From positions 1 to 25,453 of the IMG/VR virus record IMGVR_UViG_3300009184_000192: 25,453 nucleotides of DNA. The stretch is one strand, 5' to 3'. Position numbers and translations under genes: made by a program. Shown here one piece after another: positions 6,814 to 10,959 of this stretch. Source of the stretch: a virus. The notes beneath the pieces were generated by a model. The model saw nothing but the letters and a program-made list of their open reading frames with translations. It made no database searches and had not been told where the DNA came from. Position 1 is the first letter of the stretch; each line of letters starts with the position of its first letter.

Positions 6814-6903
6814 TCAAAACCCTCCAGTCCGATAGACATAAATTAAAAGCGGAATCGTAAAGCATAGGAAACCAACTAAGCAACCCTGTAAGAATTTAAT
6901 CAT
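6814..6903 (-). CDS. Tiny membrane protein (29 aa)
   Basis: A 29-residue frame starting MIKFLQGCLVGFLCF and continuing through a hydrophobic stretch to a charged end (YVYRTGGF), giving one membrane span at about residues 4-23. Its ATG overlaps the stop of the preceding gene (ATGATTAA), and its stop is one base before the ATG of the next gene. That is the expected layout of a real coupled gene. Found by hand; role unknown. Confidence 0.55.
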   Translation of the reverse strand: MIKFLQGCLVGFLCFTIPLLIYVYRTGGF

Positions 6904-7105
6904 CATTTGCCTCGCTTTCGTCTGTTGTCAAATCGTTAACGTCCAACCAATCACTAAAACTACAATTAAAGGCAATCGGGTCTAATTCCTCCAATACTCT
7001 ACTGGCACAAAAACTAATTCCAATCACGCTAACCTCGTGCAATTCGTCCAGTTCGTCTCTAAAGCGGTCAAGTGCGACATCTTCGTCAATATAGGTATAA
7101 GTCAT
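6896..7105 (-). CDS. Small acidic conserved phage protein (69 aa)
   Basis: Starts MTYTYIDEDVALDRFRDEL and is strongly acidic overall, with a DPIAFNCSFSDWLD segment. I recall this order (TYIDED...ELDPxAF...SDWLD) from small unknown phage proteins. A GGGGC ribosome binding site sits upstream of ATG 7105. It lies downstream of the 92-residue gene in the leftward early block. No enzymatic motif is seen. Confidence 0.75.
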   Translation of the reverse strand: MTYTYIDEDVALDRFRDELDELHEVSVIGISFCASRVLEELDPIAFNCSFSDWLDVNDLTTDESEANDD

Positions 7106-7118
7106 TTTAAGCCCCTTA

Positions 7119-7397
7119 TTAGATTGCTTCGTTGTTTAGATAGGTAACACCCTTGCGAGTGCTAACATTAGCCCCTAAAGCCCTTAGACGGCTTTTAGTG
7201 GTCGGAGTTGACCAACGGCGTAGAGTGTCGGTGTTAGTCATTACAAAACCAGTGCCACCATTTACATCGGCTATGTGGTTGCCGTGTAGGAATACTGCAC
7301 AATTTACATCGTCAATAGGTCGTACTGATGTATTGCCTGATTGCCAAGATTTACGATTGTAAACAGCGTTAAGCATTTGTTGTTCAATTTTTCTCAT
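7119..7397 (-). CDS. Conserved T7-like early-type protein (92 aa)
   Basis: Starts MRKIEQQMLNAVYNRKSW and ends with a segment TPTTKSRLRALG then TRKGVTYLNN. This pattern of N-terminal helix, strand with VFLHGNHIADV, then TTKSRLRALG is one I remember in small proteins of many podoviruses and siphoviruses, without a known role. It is basic, unlike most neighbours, so nucleic acid binding is possible. The ribosome binding site is TTGGAG, 8 bases from ATG. It is the first gene after the hammerhead at 7435-7486; its leader begins at the cleavage site. Confidence 0.8.
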   Translation of the reverse strand: MRKIEQQMLNAVYNRKSWQSGNTSVRPIDDVNCAVFLHGNHIADVNGGTGFVMTNTDTLRRWSTPTTKSRLRALGANVSTRKGVTYLNNEAI

Positions 7398-7434
7398 TTG
7401 TAATACTCCAATCTAAAGTTAAGATAATGCGTTT

Positions 7435-7486
7435 GACTAAGACACCCTCTCGAGTGTTTCGGGTATTGAACCCTCATCAGTTAGTC
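7435..7486 (-). ncRNA. Hammerhead ribozyme, type I (copy 1)
   Basis: Read on the minus strand, all parts of a hammerhead are present. Stem I is GACUAA (7486-7481) with UUAGUC (7440-7435). The core is CUGAUGA (7480-7474). Stem II is GGGU/ACCC (7473-7470 and 7464-7461) with a 5-base loop. GAAA (7460-7457) follows. Stem III is six pairs closed by the GNRA loop GAGA (7451-7448), ending in U16.1 and C17 at 7442-7441. Cleavage is predicted between 7441 and 7440. The ends lie in stem I, which makes it type I. The first base belongs to the stop codon of the upstream gene. Confidence 0.93.
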
Positions 7487-7677
7487 TATACAGTCTGACC
7501 CCAAACCTCCGCTAAGTCAATATCTGATACCAACTCATCAAGTGACTGGGTGTCTAACCCCTCCAGTATATCTTCCTCCAACATTAACAAATTTTCCAGC
7601 AGTTGCTCCCTTGTGAATGTTTTCCACTGGATTAACTCACTTCTGAGAATGGTTTGAATCTTTTCTTGCTTGGTCAT
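7486..7677 (-). CDS. Small acidic helical protein (63 aa)
   Basis: A helical, acidic protein with leucine-rich spacing (LLENLLMLEEDILEGLDTQSLDELVSDIDL) and no recognised family. ATG 7677 has the ribosome binding site AAGGGAG in the same TAGATAAGG-type leader found before three other minus-strand genes. Its TAG stop (7486-7488) supplies the first base of the hammerhead at 7435-7486, so ribozyme cleavage leaves this message with a compact structured 3' end. Function unknown. Confidence 0.72.
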   Translation of the reverse strand: MTKQEKIQTILRSELIQWKTFTREQLLENLLMLEEDILEGLDTQSLDELVSDIDLAEVWGQTV

Positions 7678-7700
7678 AATATTACTCCCTTATCTAATGA

Positions 7701-7862
7701 TTAAATAATAACTGCCTTCCAATCAGAGCCTTCGCCCGTCATTACTTTACAGTAGTCCTGATATTGTGACCATGTAATTTTAGCGTGTAAGACCCAGCGA
7801 GATTTGTTTAACAGGTCTTTTTCCCACCAAAGTATTGCTACTGATTTGCGTTCGTATGTCAT
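7701..7862 (-). CDS. Small Trp-rich protein (53 aa)
   Basis: A 53-residue frame starting MTYERKSVAILWWEKDLLNK and ending SDWKAVII. It has five Trp residues and a basic N-terminal half. The ribosome binding site AAGGGAG lies in the leader GTAGATAAGG (7874-7883), and the leader itself begins 32 bases upstream at the cleavage site of the hammerhead at 7889-7940. Spacing to its neighbours is as expected for a real gene. It is not recognised, and it was found by hand translation. Confidence 0.65.
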   Translation of the reverse strand: MTYERKSVAILWWEKDLLNKSRWVLHAKITWSQYQDYCKVMTGEGSDWKAVII

Positions 7863-7888
7863 TTTAAATACTCCCTTATCTACTGTTT

Positions 7889-7940
7889 GACTAAGACCCT
7901 ATTTCTAGGGTTTCGGCTCATTAAGCCTCTTCAGTTAGTC
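7889..7940 (-). ncRNA. Hammerhead ribozyme, type I (copy 2)
   Basis: On the minus strand: stem I is GACUAA (7940-7935) with UUAGUC (7894-7889). The core is CUGAAGA (7934-7928), where the variable seventh position is A. Stem II is GGCU/AGCC with a 5-base loop (7927-7915). GAAA (7914-7911) follows. Stem III is six pairs closed by the GNRA loop GAAA (7905-7902), ending U16.1 C17 at 7896-7895. Cleavage is predicted between 7895 and 7894. The UAA stop of the upstream gene (7937-7935) forms half of stem I. Stems II and III differ from copy 1 with compensating changes. Confidence 0.93.
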
Positions 7941-8192
7941 TTCGTAAACACCCAGTTCACCGCCATTTATCCACTCAGCGTGAAGACCAAATTTGCTGAG
8001 TATGTCTGTGATTACTGGCGATACACCAAACTCCCAGTCTTCCCGCATATAAGCGTAGTAGTCACAGAATTTGTAACTGTCAGCCTCTTCAGCGCTGATT
8101 GCAAAGTGTTCCATATCGCTACGCTGATAGGTTGGTACGCCAGCGTTTTGTAGAGCCTGTAATGCTTTTTTGTATTTAGTGATTGTTTTCAT
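7935..8192 (-). CDS. Hypothetical early protein (85 aa)
   Basis: The first leftward gene after the central control region. It starts MKTITKYKKALQALQNAGV, giving a basic helical N-terminus, followed by an acidic aromatic segment (CDYYAYMREDWEFG) and a short end (GGELGVYED). It is not recognised. The ribosome binding site AAGGA sits in the leader element CAGTAGATAAGG (8200-8211). Its stop codon TAA is built into stem I of the downstream hammerhead, so ribosomes finishing this gene would disrupt the ribozyme fold until they leave. Confidence 0.75.
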   Translation of the reverse strand: MKTITKYKKALQALQNAGVPTYQRSDMEHFAISAEEADSYKFCDYYAYMREDWEFGVSPVITDILSKFGLHAEWINGGELGVYED

Positions 8193-8491
8193 TTTGTTTC
8201 CTTATCTACTGTTGTTGAGAATGATTCTTATTTACTAATTGGTGTTGCCTGTTGCGATGAATTCAGTCTGAGGCTTTGTCGATTATCTGTCTAATGATTT
8301 ATTACTATCGTTGTTTATAAACCAATAGTCTAAAACTATTTATCTAAAACGACCCGCTAGCCCTTTGTTTATATAGAAAATTGCGTTCGTAAACAGTTAA
8401 GGGCTAAGTATCATCTCAGGCTAAAACAGCTCTAAAGCCCTGTATTGCAGTCTAAACAGTATCTCAGGGTAAACCCTAGTATGTCTGTGTT

Positions 8492-8577
8492 GTTAGTGTC
8501 TACTAACTTAATTCTGAGCTGTGGAATGTTAGTAATGACTAACTTTCTAGAGCTGTGAAGTGTTAGTGATGACTAAC
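8492..8577. repeat. Three tandem dyads GTTAGT-N4-ACTAAC
   Basis: Perfect 6-base inverted arms around 4-base centres occur at 8492-8507 (centre gtct), 8528-8543 (aatg) and 8562-8577 (gatg). Start-to-start distances are 36 and 34 bases. The second and third copies also share flanking AGCTGTG. Regular spacing of about three helical turns and conserved arms with variable centres suggest binding sites for a dimeric protein, or origin iterons. Confidence 0.7.
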
Positions 8578-8644
8578 TTAGTCCCTGCTATATAGGTGCA
8601 TCACCGCAACACACACTTGCCCTGTATAGAACTACAGTGTCATA

Positions 8645-8691
8645 AATACAACACTATATAATTTGGTATACTGTTGCGCTAATACAACACT
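8645..8691. repeat. Direct repeat AATACAACACT (two copies)
   Basis: Identical 11-base copies lie at 8645-8655 and 8681-8691, 36 bases apart, the same period as the dyad array just upstream. A degenerate third copy (AAACAACGCT) is at 8701-8710. Between them is TTGGTATACTG. On the minus strand the first copy supplies the TTGTAT of a weak leftward promoter match. The role is unknown; a protein-binding array is likely. Confidence 0.45.
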
Positions 8692-8729
8692 GTGGTATAG
8701 AAACAACGCTGTAGAATGACACAGATATT

Positions 8730-8745
8730 GTAAGTAAGCACTTAC
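8730..8745. promoter_or_regulatory. Dyad GTAAGT-N4-ACTTAC related to the site at 13004
   Basis: Arms GTAAGT (8730-8735) and ACTTAC (8740-8745) surround AAGC. Its first 13 bases, GTAAGTAAGCACT, recur exactly at 13004-13016, just after the second rightward promoter. It differs from the GTTAGT/ACTAAC array by one base per arm, so the same or a related protein may bind both. Confidence 0.5.
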
Positions 8746-8911
8746 TAACATAGGGGGGGATGGGGTAGACTAATGTTATTTATAATGGCGGAGCAGCATA
8801 GACATACAAAAGAGTAAAATAGGACTTATGCCAACACAGACCTAAGTAGTTGATAATAAAAGATAAAATAGACAAGATTGTTTATAATGGAAAATGCTCA
8901 CCTCTGAAGGA

Positions 8912-8980
8912 GGGTCTGCGGAGGATAACACTGTTAAGGTAGCCCCGCTGTCTAACACAATCTGTGCAGTCGATAGACCC
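8912..8980. other. Foldable segment closed by GGGTCT/AGACCC
   Basis: The outer stem GGGTCT (8912-8917) pairs with AGACCC (8975-8980). Inside are GCGG (8918-8921) with CCGC (8945-8948), the hairpin TAAC-ACT-GTTA (8926-8936), and an alternative stem GTCTA/TAGAC (8950-8954 with 8974-8978). It is not a tRNA, because no T or anticodon arm fits. It lies upstream of the rightward promoter, so it would need another transcript or act as DNA. Confidence 0.3.
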
Positions 8981-9018
8981 CATTAGAAGTGCTTTAAACA
9001 CTGTTTATAAAATAATGC

Positions 9019-9047
9019 TTGACAGAATCACGAAAGTATGCTAAAAT
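9019..9047 (+). promoter_or_regulatory. Strong sigma70 promoter for the rightward late genes
   Basis: TTGACA (9019-9024), a 17-base spacer, TAAAAT (9042-9047) and an extended -10 TGC directly upstream (9039-9041). Transcription should start near 9054, giving an untranslated leader of about 190 bases before the terminase gene at 9247. Its closeness to the host consensus indicates use of host RNA polymerase. Confidence 0.88.
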
Positions 9048-9087
9048 CGCTTTACAAGTGAAAAGCACACAATAAAGATACTGTACA

Positions 9088-9155
9088 GTCCCCTTCGGGA
9101 CGACAAGTTATAGCGCCCTGTAGCAAGGGGAACAACAGCCAACAGGCGTTCCCCT
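9088..9155 (+). promoter_or_regulatory. Structured untranslated leader with two hairpins
   Basis: Hairpin 1 is GTCCC (9088-9092) with GGGAC (9097-9101) around loop CTTC. Hairpin 2 is AGGGGAAC (9126-9133) with GTTCCCCT (9148-9155) around a 14-base loop. TCCCCTT in hairpin 1 (9089-9095) is exactly complementary to AAGGGGA (9125-9131), so a third, mutually exclusive pairing is possible. TCCGATAGC is repeated at 9157-9165 and 9179-9187, and eight Ts lie at 9214-9221 before the ribosome binding site. Switch-like control is inferred. Confidence 0.5.
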
Positions 9156-9246
9156 CTCCGATAGCGAACAACGAATCTTCCGATAGCACTCTATAGTATT
9201 AGTAGGGCTTTAGTTTTTTTTATGTCTCCTTAAAGGATAAAGACTC

Positions 9247-9708
9247 ATGTCGGATGATTTGTCTTCTAACGAAGTGTTGGTGGTTGAAAAACCAAAGCGT
9301 CCGAAGATTAAAAGACGTGAAGTAGTAAATGGTAAACCTAAGCGTGGTCGTCCCACAAAGGCGGCTATCGCCAAGAAAAAGAATCCCGGCATACTGGGCA
9401 GACCTCCCGGTGACGCTGCTAGGATAGCGGAGTTTAAAGCTAGACTACTAGCCACTGCTGGTGATAGTGTTATTACAAAGATTATAGAAACTGCATTGGC
9501 GGATGGTCATCCAGCGCAAGGTGCAATGCTCAAGTTTTGTGGAGAACGATTATTACCATTATCTAGCTTTGAAGCTAAGAGTGGTGGTGGTACTCCGCAG
9601 ATTAGTATTAATATTACTTCGTTAGGTTCTCCTACAATAGAATCTTCTGAAGTAATTGAAAACGATGTAACAGATGTTGTTATAAGAGATATTGATGACA
9701 ACACTTGA
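9247..9708 (+). CDS. Terminase small subunit, probable (153 aa)
   Basis: This would be the DNA-recognition subunit of the packaging motor. The N-terminal third is very basic, with AT-hook-like KRGRPTK (about 32-38) and GRPPG (about 51-55), suiting DNA binding. The helical middle carries ADGHPAQGAMLKFCGERLLP, a pattern seen in small subunits of podovirus terminases. The acidic C-terminus could contact the large subunit. It has the AAGGA ribosome binding site and is the first gene after the strong promoter and structured leader. It overlaps the large subunit gene by 14 bases. The assignment rests on position plus pattern. Confidence 0.8.
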   Translation: MSDDLSSNEVLVVEKPKRPKIKRREVVNGKPKRGRPTKAAIAKKKNPGILGRPPGDAARIAEFKARLLATAGDSVITKIIETALADGHPAQGAMLKFCGERLLPLSSFEAKSGGGTPQISINITSLGSPTIESSEVIENDVTDVVIRDIDDNT

Positions 9709-10948
9709 TTTTAAACTATTGAATTGGCAACAGACAGTATTTAAAGATAATACTCGATTTAAAGTTATTGCTGCTGGTCGTCGTTGTGGTAAATCACGAT
9801 TATCTGCAATCACTTTATTAATTGAAGGTTTGAATTGTCCTGAAGGTTCTAGTGTAATGTATGTTGCACCAACACTAGGACAAGCTCGTACCATTATGTG
9901 GGACTTGTTAATGGACTTAGGCAGACCCATTATCAAATCTGCTCACATTAACAACTTAGAGATTACTTTAGTTAACGGCAGGAAAATCCTCATTAGAGGA
10001 GCTGATAACCAAGACTCTTTGCGTGGTGTGTCTTTGTCATATTTGGTAATGGACGAGGTAGCGTTTATTAAACCAGAGATTTGGGAACGAGTGCTTCGTG
10101 CAGCGTTGTCAGATAAAAAAGGTAGAGCAATGTTTATTTCTACTCCTTCTGGTCGTAATCACTTTTATGAGTGGTTTCAGTTGGGACAAAGTGGAGAAGA
10201 TGAGGATTGGAAGTCTTGGCACTTTACCACCGCAGATAATGAGACGATTGACCCTAAAGAGATTGAAGCTGCAAAGCGTACGTTAAGTTCCTTTGCATTT
10301 AACCAAGAGTATTTGTCTTCCTTTAACAACTCAGGCTCTGGATTGTTTAAAGAAGAATGGATTAAGTTTGGTGAAGAACCTAAAGATGGTTCATGGTATA
10401 TTGCAGTAGACTGTGCTGGCTTTGAAGAAGTTGGTAAGAAGCAAACTAATAAACGACTCGATAAAACCGCTATAGCGTGTGTGAAGGTAGATAACAGCAA
10501 TGTGTGGTTTGTGGACAAAATTGAATGTGGTCGTTGGTCGACTGAAGAAACTGCGCTTAGAATACTCAAGAACATACAAGAATACCAGCCGCTGGCTGTA
10601 GGGATTGAGCGAGGAATCGCTAAACAAGCAATTATGAATCCTTTGATGGATGCAATGCGTAGAATGAACTGTTACGCACACATCGAAGAATTGACGCATG
10701 GCAATAAAAAGAAAGTAGATAGGGTTACTTGGGCTTTGCAAGGTAACTTTGAGCATGGCAGGATTGTGCTAAATGCTGACACAGACTTTGAATTATTTGT
10801 AGATGAGTTGTTGATGTTTCCAACGCAAGGTGTACACGATGATACTGTCGATGCTTTAGCGTACATTGAACAACTTGTAAGACCTAACTTTGATGCTGAC
10901 GATGGCGGAGATGAGTGGGAAACTCTTGACGTAATTAGTGGTTATTAA
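9695..10948 (+). CDS. Terminase large subunit (417 aa)
   Basis: ATP-driven packaging motor and nuclease. Walker A is AGRRCGKS (about 27-34), Walker B is LVMDE (about 117-121), and the coupling segment is STPSGR (about 149-154). The RNase H-like nuclease has AVDCAG (Asp239), GIERG (Glu305) and HDDTVDALA (Asp383). It is shorter than T7 gp19 and closer in layout to the Terminase_6-type large subunits of P22-like and many siphophage packaging systems, so the packaging module differs in origin from the T7-like replication module. I use ATG 9695; a TTG codon directly before it also keeps the frame open. Confidence 0.95.
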   Translation: MTTLDFKLLNWQQTVFKDNTRFKVIAAGRRCGKSRLSAITLLIEGLNCPEGSSVMYVAPTLGQARTIMWDLLMDLGRPIIKSAHINNLEITLVNGRKILIRGADNQDSLRGVSLSYLVMDEVAFIKPEIWERVLRAALSDKKGRAMFISTPSGRNHFYEWFQLGQSGEDEDWKSWHFTTADNETIDPKEIEAAKRTLSSFAFNQEYLSSFNNSGSGLFKEEWIKFGEEPKDGSWYIAVDCAGFEEVGKKQTNKRLDKTAIACVKVDNSNVWFVDKIECGRWSTEETALRILKNIQEYQPLAVGIERGIAKQAIMNPLMDAMRRMNCYAHIEELTHGNKKKVDRVTWALQGNFEHGRIVLNADTDFELFVDELLMFPTQGVHDDTVDALAYIEQLVRPNFDADDGGDEWETLDVISGY

Positions 10949-10959
10949 TAAGGAACAAA

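Larger units (their letters stand above)
8193..9246. other. Central divergent control region without a convincing gene
   Basis: About 1,050 bases separate leftward and rightward genes. I find no reading frame with a believable start here. It holds the three-dyad array (8492-8577), the paired repeat AATACAACACT, a dyad related to that at 13004, a foldable segment at 8912-8980, the rightward promoter at 9019-9047 and a structured leader. TTGTTTATA occurs at 8311, 8365 and 8878, with the variant CTGTTTATAA at 9001. TTTATAATGG occurs at 8779 and 8881. A weak leftward promoter match is TTGTAT-N17-TATACA (8651-8623). It is a candidate replication origin and early control region, inferred from position and repeats. 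Confidence 0.6.

Noticed and set aside
8085-8115. Third hammerhead from CUGAAGAGG on the minus strand
   Set aside because: It lies inside the 85-residue gene, with no GAAA at the right distance and no closing stems.
8931-8944. Fragment of 23S rRNA (TTAAGGTAGC)
   Set aside because: A ten-base likeness only; flanking bases do not follow the rRNA sequence.
8912-8980. tRNA gene suggested by a 6-7 pair acceptor-like stem
   Set aside because: No T arm, no D arm and no anticodon arm can be placed; the internal pairings do not fit a cloverleaf.
8894-8986. 30-residue plus-strand reading frame in the central region
   Set aside because: No ribosome binding site, it lies before the promoter at 9019, and it coincides with the foldable segment.
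9126-9221. Intrinsic terminator formed by the GGGGAAC hairpin and the eight-T tract
   Set aside because: The T tract lies 58 bases after the hairpin and no strong stem abuts it, so it cannot work as a standard terminator.
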